Of a stretch of DNA of 64,000 nt, positions 44,145 to 54,846 are shown one piece after another. The stretch lies in contig JACCPH010000009.1 in NCBI GenBank assembly GCA_014183095.1, forward strand, positions 124,001 to 188,000. The letters are read 5' to 3'. A program made the position numbers and the translations under genes. The notes beneath the pieces were generated by a model that had not been told where the DNA came from, made no database searches, and was given only the letters and a program-made list of their open reading frames with translations. The stretch is from Harringtonia aguacate. Its lineage: Eukaryota > Ascomycota > Sordariomycetes > Ophiostomatales > Ophiostomataceae. Position 1 is the stretch's first letter. The number at the start of each line of letters is the position of its first letter.

Positions 44145-45789
44145 GTGGTCGATTTGACGGGCACAAGAGCTACTGGATAGTTCTTGGGCGATATGGTGGC
44201 TCATTGAGAACTCGAACCTGGGGTGCTACTCGGCAATTTCGCTTCGCATGCACTCTTATTTTTTTACAGACTCGTCACCTTTGAACGTTCCGACATATCC
44301 AGATCTAGATCCTACAAGCAGTTCAGTGGATAAGGACCCAGACGTGGGTGGCATCAGAATGGGGAGAGACGAAGTCGGATTGATATTGCGGCCTGGCTTG
44401 CGTATTTCGTTCTTGGAAACTGCAAGATATAACGACTTGACGACATATCGATGATCACCTTGTTCAAAGCATTTTTTTTTTTGCTTTTCACGTCTCCACA
44501 GAAAGTGCATTGGCTAAGGAGCGAAAGAGTATCTGTCCGGGCAGCCGGAAACAGCACAAATCTCCCAGGCAGGGAGACATCAAGAAAGAGGAGGATCGTG
44601 ATTAAGACTCCACGGCATATAGCAATTTTTGTAATAATACACTTATTCCCTTCTGGTAGATTTTGTGCAAAGCAGCTCCTAGTCGAGAGGCATGAAAATT
44701 CAGTCTTTGTTGCTTACAAAAGGATGAAGTCTTAAGAAAGAGCCAGAATGAAGAGCAAGACCAGAAGTTCGCGCGGTGACGGCCGGCAGCTGCCGCCATT
44801 CGGAGAAAGCCAGACACCGCAAGGAATCATGAGGTACGCAGTAAATATTATGCCGCCGACAGCCGTATTACTACTACCTGAAAACCGCTGGCAGTCGCTG
44901 GAAAATTCCAGGCGGAAATTTTTCACTGGTCATTCGCGGACTTGCCTATGGGCGCTAACCCCCATAGATGTAGGTAGCGGGGCCGCCGCAGGGCAATGCC
45001 TGTAGGCGATCAAATAAGCATGTTGGGGCAAAGCGACCAGCAGCGACCATGCGAGACATCGTGACCTCTCGGCCAGGAGCGACGCGCAGTCTATGCTGGT
45101 CACGGGCAGTGACCCCTAGGACGGTCACAGGGTCTCTCCCCGCCTGCCTCCGTTCTCCCCTCTTTTGAGAATGCAAAGCAATCTCGGGGCAGCCCCCTTT
45201 TTTATTTTATTTATTTTTTATTTTCCCCCTTTTTTTTCTTGTCCACCAGGTCACGATGCCTCTTTGCCAGCCCAGCCACTCTCGGCCGCCTCGCCACCGC
45301 GACATTCGTCAGTCCTGTCCTTTCCCGCGGGGTCCTCGCGCATTGGCAAGCAAGGTCACGGGCGTGGTCTGGGCAGCCATTTTTTGCCGCTGCAGCCGAT
45401 GCACGGAAGGACTGGTTCCTGCGTCGTCCCAGGTGTCTGACCACACACAGCCGTGACCGGCCACACCGGCCAAGGTCTGGCAGATCATGCTTTCTGAGTT
45501 GACCACCGTCTCCTACAACGATCCTTCAGCCGTCCATCTCCCCTCGTGCCATATACTGAACATCCCTCACGCCCTTGTAATGGATTACGGCAGCGCCCCT
45601 TTCCCACGGGCAGTCAGGCCTCTTGTGTCTTCTGTTTTTTCAGCGCCACATTGGCGTGTCCCGGATACGCAACAGGCCCTGCTAGCTTCTGGCGGGAAGA
45701 AAGCCCACTAACAGCCTAGTTAGGAAAATCTTTCTGATGCCCGGGGGACCTGACCTTCCCCCGCAAAATAGTGCTGGGCAAAAAAATGT

Positions 45790-45823
45790 AAAATAAAATA
45801 AAAATAAAAATAAAAATAAAATA
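45790..45823. repeat. (AAAAT)n microsatellite
   Basis: Imperfect tandem AAAAT/AAAT units over about 34 nt in an intergenic region. Confidence 0.85.
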
Positions 45824-46891
45824 CTGGGAAGCTGAGCAGAGCCAGATTTAGATTTTTCATGGGCTCCACTGCAGAAGTCTTTTTTCTTTCAGACAGGCAA
45901 AAGCTGGAAACGGGGCATCAGCTGCCAAGGGCGGACCAGGATGGTGATGATCAATCATACTCTCAGGATCAAAGGATCAAAGGGCGGCTTTCATCTCTTC
46001 CGGCGAACGGAAAGAGGGGTAACGCTGCTTTGCCCCGTTGGATCTGACATTGACTCGAATCTGCAGAAGCAAGGAAATAGGCGAGCGTACTCGTACAATA
46101 CAGATACAAGTCGTATGCATCACACTGCAAGAAAGTCACGACATGGCTCTTGGCCCTCCCTTGGCTGGCGTGCCTCTGCTCGTATGCGCACGGCATGAAA
46201 CGCGTCAGTAGATGGCAAAAAGTCGAGAAATATTCCACACCATTTGACCACCTGCTCCGAGAGCTGCGACACGTTCCTGCATCTCTGGCCGAGCAGGACG
46301 CATCCATGGGAGGGGGTGCGAGGAGTCAGACACGCACCCATGGCAACAGCAGAGGTACCAAAGTATTACAGCGGAAAAAACATGACTAAAAATTAGGTAC
46401 AAAAAACCCAAACGTGGTCGCGACAGGCGCCTCGTGATGCGTTAGCCCGCTCGCCATTTCGTAACGGTATGCTAATGGGTTGCTCCTCAGGCGCCCCCTG
46501 GCGACGTACTGGGTACAATGTCCAGATCCGTCGGCGGCTGCTGAAAAGGCCGTCACGCGCCCATTCCAGGGGCCAGTTGGACCGCATTCAGCCGCCGACA
46601 GCGGCCGCGTTGGCAGGTCACAGGTACATTCGCCCCAGCCGGTCCGCGAAAAAAAAATTTCTTATTTTTTTTTTTCGCTTTTCTGGTCACACATGGTTTT
46701 GCCGTCGCTTTGCGCAACCCACAATGTCCCACCAGAGATTCCCTTGCACAATGTCGTCCTCGCGGGCGAAACAGCACACCATCTGGGCCGGGGCTCAGCT
46801 TATTCTGGGCCAACCAACCCCATGCCTTGCTTGGCTATGACTCCCTTCTTTGAGGGGGGGCCGGAGGAAGAAAGCTCTTTCTCGTGCCAGC

Positions 46892-46899
46892 TATAATAA
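46892..46899 (+). promoter_or_regulatory. TATA-box-like element of GRGGAGN-repeat gene
   Basis: TATAATAA lies in a locally GC-rich context, 191 nt before the ATG at 47083 and 47 nt before the upstream in-frame ATG at 46939. The spacing suggests transcription starts near or just before 46939, so the first ATG may sit very close to the cap. Confidence 0.4.
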
Positions 46900-47007
46900 C
46901 CCCTTCCCCGTGGCTCTCAGTCATAGTTTGCTGATCAGATGCCATCATACAAACTCTCTCGAACAGCTTCAGAGAATCAGCCATCACCAACACATTGTGT
47001 TCTCAAC

Positions 47008-47060
47008 ACTGCCATCACTGCCATCACTGCCATCACTCCCATCACTCCCATCACTCCCAA
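47008..47060. repeat. 9-bp tandem repeat (atcactgcc / atcactccc) before GRGGAGN gene
   Basis: About six tandem 9-bp units, ending 22 nt before the chosen start of the 166-residue protein. If translation starts at the upstream in-frame ATG (46939), the units would encode AIT/PIT tripeptides. Confidence 0.85.
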
Positions 47061-47082
47061 CACCAGCCACCAGCTCGTCAAA

Positions 47083-47583
47083 ATGCCCTTCACAGTGACG
47101 GAGCCCCATCCCACCGTCGGCGTCAATGCCTACACCCATTCTGGCCGCGGCGGCGCCGGCAACATGTTCCGCGCGCCCGTCACCACCCCGGCGTCCGGCG
47201 TGCCGACCCTGACCAAGGTCCCCTCGGCCTCGTCCACCTGCTCGCACAACGCCACGCGCTTCTACGCCGGTCGCGGCGGTGCCGGCAACGCCCACCCCGT
47301 CTCTGAGCGTCGCAGCCTCAGCCTCGACGACGAGTACCGGTACGCCGCCGCCGTCGCCAAGACGGTCACCACAGGCCACGTCGGCCGTGGCGGTGCCGGC
47401 AACTTTTTCTCGTCAAAGGGCAGCAGCAGCAACACCCAGCAGCAGCCCACCGCCGACACGCCGCGCTCCTCGCTCAACATTTTCAAGAGCCACCGCAAGA
47501 GCAGCGACGCCAGCACCTCGTCCAACGAGAGCAGCGAAGACGGCCAAGGCGTCCGCAGCGGCTTCTGGGCACGGCTCCGCTGA
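47083..47583 (+). CDS. GRGGAGN-repeat protein (DUF3602 / PAR32-like)
   Basis: Single-exon CDS of 166 aa. Three copies of GRGGAGN occur (about residues 24, 64 and 105), each at the end of a turn-rich segment: HSGRGGAGNMF, YAGRGGAGNAH, VGRGGAGNFF. This repeat defines fungal DUF3602; yeast PAR32, with related repeats, inhibits ammonium transporters under TORC1 control. The rest is Ser/Thr-rich and ends RSGFWARLR, a basic amphipathic end. No signal or membrane segment. The chosen ATG is at 47083; the frame is open to an ATG at 46939, which would add 48 residues including repeat-encoded AIT/PIT units. Convergent with ARP1. Function in this organism is inferred only by family. Confidence 0.88.
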   Translation: MPFTVTEPHPTVGVNAYTHSGRGGAGNMFRAPVTTPASGVPTLTKVPSASSTCSHNATRFYAGRGGAGNAHPVSERRSLSLDDEYRYAAAVAKTVTTGHVGRGGAGNFFSSKGSSSNTQQQPTADTPRSSLNIFKSHRKSSDASTSSNESSEDGQGVRSGFWARLR

Positions 47584-48670
47584 GATGACGTCTACCCTTT
47601 TTTTTTTCTTTCTGTTAAGCGTTTCGATATCACGACATGGCGTTGTACGACGGGATGACGTTCTTTTTTTTTCAGCCAACGAACAAATCTTGCGACAACG
47701 ATTTCATACGGGGAGGAGGGACACGGAAAAGTTTCTTTTTTTATCTGTTTTTTTTACGTTCTTGCTTGTTTTGATTTTTGGTTACTTCGCATTTGCATCT
47801 GTCACAAAATTTCATGGGCGAACTCGGAAACCTTCCTGGCTGGCATGACTCCAGGAAGACGGATATTCCACAAAAAAGCATCTGAGCGGCGTCTCTTTTT
47901 TTTTTTTCAAAAACCTTGTTTTCTACTGTCCTTGTATTAGTACATTGGACTTTTTGTGGTTTCTTGAGACGGAAATGGCAAACAAACACCCAAAAACGGG
48001 AATGCAGCTGCATCAGCATCCCTAATAAAAACCTTAAGATACCCCCCCTACTTGCTACTTTTCTCAACCAACCTAAACATAATATACAAATATATATGAA
48101 AAACTTGATGAAAACTTAATGACCAAACTGGGCTGAACCTAGAATTGCTAAGCTGCTGCTTTGTGTAAACTCGTGTGAATTTCTCCTTATAGCTCTTTTT
48201 ATGCTCGGACTATTATGAAAAAAAAAGAAGAGGTAACAAAAAAAATACAGGTCATGGCTGGCTGGCCCCGTTTTGTTAAACCAAAAGGGTATCATTTGTC
48301 TCCTTCGTGTGTGGTTAGAGAGTGTTGTTTTTTTGTTCTCCCGCGCCGCCTCTTTTGCCCTTTCTTCCCTCCTCCCCATCTTCGGCTATGTCGTAAATGC
48401 AACGAGAACATGCCCTCTCTTTCTCCTCTTCCACATCTATGCCCTCCGGTCCTCACCCCTCCTTTCGTCCGGCCTACTGGCACCACCTCTCCTTCCTCTC
48501 CAAATATGGACAGGCAGCCCGGGATCAGCCTCGGCGTCGTCCGAGTCGCGCTCGACTTGTGAATTTTGTGAATTTTGTGAATGTTGTGAATGTTGTGAAT
48601 GTTGTGGATTGGTGAATGTGTGCAAGTGTGGAGAGCATGGATGCCGCGGCCGCCCCTTTTATCGTCCGCC
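47584..48670. other. Convergent 3' flank, GRGGAGN gene / ARP1
   Basis: A 1.1-kb AT-rich region with T-runs (47600-47760, 47897-47908) and a 9-bp tandem (tgtgaattt / tgtgaatgt) at 48558-48606 about 65 nt beyond the ARP1 stop. Only short frames; probably 3' UTRs. Confidence 0.55.
48558..48606. repeat. 9-bp tandem repeat in ARP1 3' flank
   Basis: Five to six copies of gtgaattt(t)/gtgaatgtt in the likely ARP1 3' UTR. On the transcribed minus strand they read as TTCACAAxA repeats. Confidence 0.85.
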
Positions 48671-49965
48671 TCACGAAAACTTTGTATGGATAATGTCGGG
48701 GTTCTCGTGCCAGTCGTCGATGCTGACCCACATCTGCCGTGCACGTTAGAAAGAGAGAACACAGGCGGAAAGCAAAGGCAAGCAAAGGCAGAGGCAAACT
48801 CACCTTTCGGAACGTGCTCAGGCCGGCCAGAATGCTGCCGCCGATCCACGTCGTGTACTTGCGCTCGGGCGGCGCAAAGATCTTGATCCGCATGTCCTTG
48901 ACCGCAATTTTGCGGATCTCGTGCAGCAGCCGGTCGCCAAAGCCCTTGGTCAGCGTCGTGCCGCCGGACAGCACAATGTTGGCGTACAGGGATTTGCGCA
49001 GGTCGAGGTCTGTCCGCCCGATCGCGTCCACCACCATCTGGTGCACGCCCGAGTACTCGAGGCCGATGATTTCAGGGTCAAACAAGATCTCGGGGGCCCG
49101 GAACCGCTCGGGACCGACCTAATTTGGAGCGGTGAGCAGGGTGACGGAGAAGGGGAAAGTGATAAAAAATAGAGAAAAAAAAAAGAAAGAAAGGACGCAC
49201 CTTGAGCTTGTTCCCGTCTGGCAGCACAAACTCAGCCGTCTTTTTTGCGTCCGTCTTGGCCGTCATAAAGTCCTTCTCCTCTTTCTTCGGGTCGATGGCG
49301 ATGTAGCTGGTGGCCTCCTTGATGTGGCGGACGACCTCCTTTTCTGCGCTGGTGTGGAAAACGTAGCCGCTCTTGCGCAGCAGCGTCTGCAGGTACTCGG
49401 TGACGTCGCGGCCGGCCACGTCGATGCGCTGGATCGAGTTGGTGATGGCGAAGCCCTCGTACACGGGAACGGCGTGGCTCACGCCGTCGCCCGCGTCCAG
49501 CACAATGCCCGTCGTCCGCCCGCTCGCGTACAACGACAGCACCGCCTGGATCGACGTGTAGAGCGCCGGCACGTTGAACGTCTCAAAGAGGATCTGCGCT
49601 GCCGTGTCGCGGTTGCTGCGCGGGTTCAGCGGCGGCTCCGTCAGCAGCACCGGGTGCTCTTCGCTGAGCACCTTGAGGCCCTCGTCGTAGATGTACGCCC
49701 AGATCTTCTCCATGTCGTCCCAGTCCGTCACGATGCCGTGCTCCAGCGGGTAGTGGATCTTGAGCAGCCCGCGCAGGTCCGTCGCCGCCCGCGGGCCCAC
49801 AAACCAGTCGCCCTCGAGCGCGCCCGCCAGCACCCGCAGGTGCTTCGGCCGCCCGACAAACGACGGGAAGTAGCACTTGGGCAGGTCCTCACCGGCAAAG
49901 CCGGCCCGGATCGTGCCCGACCCGTTGTCGATGACCATCGGGATGTTGTGCAGTGTCTCTGACAT
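48671..49965 (-). CDS. ARP1: Actin-related protein ARP1 (centractin), dynactin filament
   Basis: Three exons: 49965-49201, 49118-48804 and 48733-48671, 380 aa, matching ARP1 length (about 376-380). Introns of 82 and 70 nt are phase 0 with GT..AG ends. Actin-fold motifs: phosphate loop 1 PMVIDNGSGTIRAGFAGED, GIVTDWDDMEKIWAYIYDE, GIVLDAGDGVSHAVPVYEGF, LSGGTTLTKGFGDRL and KYTTWIGGSILAGLSTF. The last exon encodes only MWVSIDDWHENPDIIHTKFS. ARP1 differs from actin here by SFVGRPKH in place of the actin DNase loop context and by the ENPDIIHTKF-type end. In Neurospora the ARP1 gene is ro-4, needed for dynein-driven nuclear positioning. Function is inferred from strong family identity. Confidence 0.97.
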
Positions 49966-51372
49966 GGTTGCGGTGGGGGGAGGGAGACAAGGGGAAAGGA
50001 AGAGAAGGAGGGGGAGAGAGGGAGAAGGAGCAGAGGATGTGCTGCTATGGTCGGGGCATGCGGATGCGGCAGAAGCAGAGGGGAGAGTCCGGCTCGCCGG
50101 CGTCCGTCCGTCGTCGGAAGGAAAGGGAGCGAAGCGGTCGAGCGAGGGCCGAGAGGATCAGATTGGGGGAGCAGCGCTGCCGACTAGGCCCTACGGCCAC
50201 AGGGCATGTCTCCGTGGGGGGAGGAGAGTTGAGTCGGAATTGGCGCAGCCGGTACAGACACCAAGAAGATGACGCTCTGCAGTCCGTAGACAGAAAAAAT
50301 AGATGTCGCCGTGTGCGGGGTTTCCGTACAGATGCCGCCGTCGTGCGCCGTTGAAAGCTGCCTGGAAATAAAAGGAGAGCTCTCTGAAGACACGGACGCG
50401 CCAGAACACAATAAAACGTGACCTGCAGGGGACGTGTCTTGCCCTAGTCCCGTTTTGGATAGCGCACAACTCGAATCCCAGCGCATGGACCTCTTTCTAT
50501 ATTCGTCCAAGCATCGCCAGTTGATGGCAGGTAGATTGCTTCAGATGGGACGGTTTTGGAGGGTTCCGTGGACACGTGTAATAAAGCATGTATTTATTGC
50601 TGCTTCAATTTTTTTTTCACTTTGTTTGTTCTGATTTTTTGGTTTGCAATTTCGATTCCACAATGTCGTTATCTCCCCCATTCATTTTTGGCTTCCCGTT
50701 TATAGGGCTTCTCGCCTCGCTGCACAATCCGTCTTGTTGAGAAAAAAAAAGCAAGTTTTACGATCAGACGGAACAGCTGTGCATCTGGAGCAAGTGGGCC
50801 TATTTGTGGCCGCGGTCTGTGTGCATTGGGGGATGTGCTCAAGGAGGGGCCGTGTCCATAACTCACCATTGAAGCCTCATGTCAGGAGATTTTTGCCTGT
50901 CAACCGCGCAATGTTTCAATCACATCCCAGAGTCCGGGGAGCGCTTACGGCATGGCCATTGGACAATGGCAGTGGATTTTTTCCATGAGGCTCATTGCTC
51001 GGGTAACATCACGACGTGTAAGTGTAAGACAAAAGTTTGAAATAGTTTTGTTCTTATATTCATGTTTAGAAGTATAAGTGAAAGATATATACAAAGAGAA
51101 TGGAATCCAAAAGTAGCATGTGCCTCTCATTGACAGCATGCTTCTCTCATCATCTAAGCGGGCAATGTCAATATGCCTCGCCTCTCCATAGGGACTGATG
51201 GTATCCAAGACACCGTTCTAGTCCAAAGACGGTCACCTCGAGACGCCGTGGCTTCAATGTATCCAGTTGGGTGTATCGCTGAAAAATTCAAAACGCCAAA
51301 ACTCAAGGAAAAAAAGTGTCACCAAGTGGTATTAGGCCATTGTCGTCGGCTGTTGTGTCGTGTCGACCAGAT
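49966..51372. other. Intergenic region upstream of ARP1
   Basis: A 1.4-kb region. Next to ARP1 the + strand is purine-rich (49975-50035), giving a CT-rich leader on the ARP1 strand. The rest is AT-richer with only short frames. No supported gene. Confidence 0.5.
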
Positions 51373-51719
51373 TTACATGTGGCCGTCCAGGAGGAGCATA
51401 GCCGCGTACGGCCAGCCCAAGATGCCGGTGAACAGAGGAGCATAGCTGTTGGAAGAAGATAGGTTAGAACCGATCTCTCAGGTATCATGTGATGGCGAGG
51501 TAATACATACACAGCAAAGTTGCCACCGGCACGCTTAAACAGACGGCCAAAGTCGCCAGCCTGGGGCTTGGTCACCGGCAACCGCTGGAAGGGGTGAGTC
51601 TCGAACTGGCGGGCAGAGTCGCGCATCATCCGCATGATGGAGAACTGGCGCTGGGCAGCACCGCGGGCGGCAGCACCGGTGGCCGCACGGAGGCCAGCAC
51701 GAGCGATAATGGGAGACAT
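51373..51719 (-). CDS. Small probable mitochondrial inner-membrane protein
   Basis: Two exons, 51719-51511 and 51445-51373, 93 aa; a 65-nt intron (gtatgt donor, ctaac branch, caacag acceptor). The family is not recognised. The N-terminus MSPIIARAGLRAATGAAARG continues as AAQRQFSIMRMMRDSARQFE; it is Arg/Ala-rich, acid-free for 30 residues and has an RQFS-type cleavage-like site, typical of mitochondrial import. The spliced C-terminus reads GGNFAVYAPLFTGILGWPYA then AMLLLDGHM, one membrane span built across the exon junction. The shape (short presequence protein, single C-terminal span) resembles accessory subunits of respiratory complexes or ATP synthase, but I cannot assign one. Confidence 0.75.
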
Positions 51720-53336
51720 TGTGTGTGAGTGGTGAAGAGGTTGTCCGAGTCGGATCGTGAGAGAGGAGATGGTTGCACGAAGGATGAGCGGAGCAGTGAT
51801 ACAAATCTGATTTGATGGCAGTGGTGGAACAAAAGCAAGAGATGTACAAGGGGACACTGAGACCTCTTTATACGGCAAGGAAGAGCACACGCAGGCCAGA
51901 GACAGCGTCCAACGACAAAAGTGTACGTACGCTGGCGCGTGCTTTAGTGCAGCCCTGTGCCACCCGCTGGGTCCCGAATACAGCATCAAACGACGGAGCA
52001 AACACCGACTAGCAGCCATGTGCTGTCATCATGGTGGGCAGATTGGCCATCGTCCGGTGTCTGGCCCGATATTTTGTCGTTTGACTGCAGGCATGACCAA
52101 CGGCGTCTGGGCTCTACGGGGCACAGGATTTTCGTCCAAAAGCATGGCTTGTGCGCGCGGGGGGATGCACTTTCGGGACCCGAAAGGGCGCTCGAAAGAA
52201 CGCGAACAGGCGAAGGGGGGGGCTGAGGCTATGCCGCCCAAAGCCTGCTGGCCGGGTCTCATCATGCCACAATTGACAGTAACCGCGAGATTGCGGGGAG
52301 GAATGGACGAAAAGCATGAACAGGCGAGAACAAACCGCTAAAACGGCACAGCTCCATCATCTTATAGTGGCCATCATTCCCCTTTCAGGACTATTCCTGG
52401 GTACCAATTCCTCTGCCAATGGCGGACCAGCCAATTGGGACCCCCTGTCGTACCATTTTGGTGACTGCTGAGTCGCTGTCGTGCCACCCGGCAGCCTGAG
52501 TGGCATGATCAGCGGCACTACGGGTGGCTGTCAGGCGGGGGCTGCCGTCCAATTATCGTTCGCTAGCCAGGGGTGTCTGGGCTGGAAAGCTGGTCGCTTC
52601 TGATTGGGACTTGGGGCTCTGGTCCCCGCATTCCGGCAGCTCCAAATCCATCTGCGAGCCTCTCCCGGGTTGTTCCTGCATTTTTAGACGAATACTATGC
52701 CAAGGGTGATGGCGTTCTTTCTGCTAGACGGAATGCTTATATGTTTCCGTGCTCGTTCGCATTCGCTCGCGCTCGCTCGCGTTCTAGTCTATTCTATGCG
52801 GCCAGACCATTCTCCGAGAACCTGAAGCCCGCTGCGATCTCACGGACGGAAACGTCGGGTGCCGGCCTTGAGCGACAAGTGATCAATCCCTACGGACATC
52901 GACCTGGCCCTGGACAAGTCTTGGGGACCCAACCTGCCATGGATTGAATCGATATTTTCCGGAATTGGCCACTCCGCCTCGAGTGACAGAAGACAGGAGC
53001 CGTGGACATTCTGCAGCATACTGGACGCATACGAAGTGCGAGTGCAGATCACGAATTGAAGTCCATACTCGGCTTCAACTGGATGGCGCCCCAAGCCACA
53101 TACATACCTGGACTCGTGTGAAATTGGCCAGGACAAGCATGGAAGACAACTTTTGATTTCATCCAGTGATGGAACTGATGTCTGCGAAATAAGGCCAGGA
53201 TCAGGGCAAGCCTTTGTTCATGACAAGTATGGGTGTGGTGAGAAAACGTCACATTGTTTACATTATCTACATGGGATTGCTATCCAGCTAGAAATAACGG
53301 GAATGCAAATGACTACTGTGTCCTCCTGGCCAGTCT
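51720..53336. other. Gene-poor region between small mitochondrial gene and oxidoreductase
   Basis: A 1.6-kb stretch. Short frames exist on both strands (for example a 98-residue minus frame at 52840-53136) without motifs. A repeated cattcgctcgcgctcgctcgcg lies near 52758-52783. No supported gene. Confidence 0.45.
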
Positions 53337-54846
53337 TTATTTCTTTTCACCTGTGTTCGTGCTGCCCGGTTTCATACCCAAACCAACAATGTCGTAACAG
53401 ACTGTAACCGACGTTAGCAACCGAGAAATGGCAGCAGATTTGAGGAGGGGAGGAAGGGGAGGCATACTCTTCTGGCCGAGGTCGTCTTGGAAGAAATGCT
53501 CGGTGACGTCCGGGCCCGTGGTCACCTCACCGCCGTTCTTGAATGCGACCGTCTCCGGACCCACGGCTATTGCGATCATCGGCGGATACCTCTCGATTTC
53601 GGTGAACTTGGGCGTGGTGCCAAACAGCTCCTGCTGCATGCGCTGGTGCACGTTGACGGCGGCCACGGAGCCCCCGTGCATGGCGCCGCCGCATCTCTTG
53701 ATGCCGGTCCAGGCTGCGAGGTCGCCGACGGCCAGGGCGCAGTCGGCGTTGGGCACAGTTTCGGGGAAGAAGAGGCTGTCACAGGGGAGGAACGAGAGAG
53801 AGTCAGCATACGGAACTATGACACGAGATGACACACGAGAGGATGGAGAAAAAAGACGCACCTTGGCCGAATCTTGACACAGCCGTCCTTGGCCAGAGCC
53901 TCGGCCGGGAGATACGTCGACGAGGGCACGCTTTGGGAGATGGCCATGATGACGGTGTTGACGCGCATCGTGTGGCCGTTGGTGAAGACGACCTCTTTGG
54001 CGTTGGTGGCGGAGCCGGCGACAGGCTTGGTCTCCTTCAGCCGGTGCTCCAGCAACACCTCGACGCCTCCTTGGCGAAGGAGCTCGAGCGTGCGGACGGC
54101 CACGACATCCTCGAGCTCTTCCGACGACAGCAGACGCGCGCGCGAGTGGGCTAGCGTGACCTTGAGCTGCGGCCGGACGTGCTTGAGCTCGGCGGCCATC
54201 TCGATGCCCACGGCGCCGCCGCCGACGACCAGCACGCCGTCCGGCGCATCCGTCACGCTCTGCACGTGTGGCGCCACCTCGGCCAGGTAGGCACTCTTTG
54301 TGAGCGACTGCGGCACGACGGGAAAGACCCGACGCAGGCCCGATGCAGCAATGACAAAGTCAAAATCGAACTGGAGCGGCTCATCGGTGGCGCCTGCGGC
54401 GGCTGTCTTTTTGATGGTGGCCGTCTTGGCGGCCAGGTCGACCTGGGTTACACTGCCGTGGATGGTCTTGATGTGCGACCCCTCCTGCAGGGCCGGCAGG
54501 TCGGCATAGGGGATCCACGCCTTGTTGGCATATGTGTTGGACGCCATGACGAGGGGCGAGCCGATGACGTGGTCTGATGGTCAGCGACCGTCCCTTTGTT
54601 TCAAACTCCTCGGCTGCCGCGCGGACTACGCTGCTGTCCAGACTTACAGAAGCCGTCCCGTTCATCGACAATGGTTATCTCGACGTGGATGGGCGTCCGG
54701 CAGGTGTTCTCGCCACCCCGTCTTGCGTCTCGGCCCTGACACAGGTCGGACAGATTGACGGCAGCGGCCAGGCCGCCATACGAGCCGCCGACGACGAGCA
54801 CCTTGAATGGCGAAGCGGCATCGTTCACCGGTCGCACCGATCCCAT
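53337..54846 (-). CDS. AIF/FSP1-like FAD/NAD(P)H oxidoreductase
   Basis: Four exons: 54846-54648, 54573-53862, 53775-53468 and 53401-53337, 427 aa; introns 74, 86 and 66 nt. The first FAD-binding fold starts VLVVGGSYGGLAAAVNL. After splicing, DERDGFYHVIGSPLVMAS matches family sequence. The second NAD(P)-binding fold reads GVLVVGGGAVGIEMAAEL. FAD-contact motif: ADCALAVGDLAAW. The family (AIFM2/FSP1, AMID, NDH-2-like) transfers electrons from NAD(P)H to quinones. The last 66-nt intron (gtatgc donor, gctaac branch) is a multiple of three with no stop, so retention would add 22 residues; the spliced form DDLGQKICYDIVGLGMKP fits better. The start MGSVRPV has Gly2, as in N-myristoylated FSP1, though Pro at residue 6 is unfavourable. 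Confidence 0.92.

Larger units (their letters stand above)
44145..47082. other. Gene-poor region upstream of GRGGAGN-repeat gene
   Basis: A 2.9-kb stretch of short frames with no family motifs. It includes an (AAAAT)n tract (45790-45823), T-runs near 45200 and 46668, and a TATAATAA at 46892-46899 placed as a promoter for the following gene. Confidence 0.5.

Noticed and set aside
52840..53136. 98-residue minus-strand frame between the small mitochondrial gene and the oxidoreductase
   Set aside because: Short, no motif, no flanking exons with matching phase.
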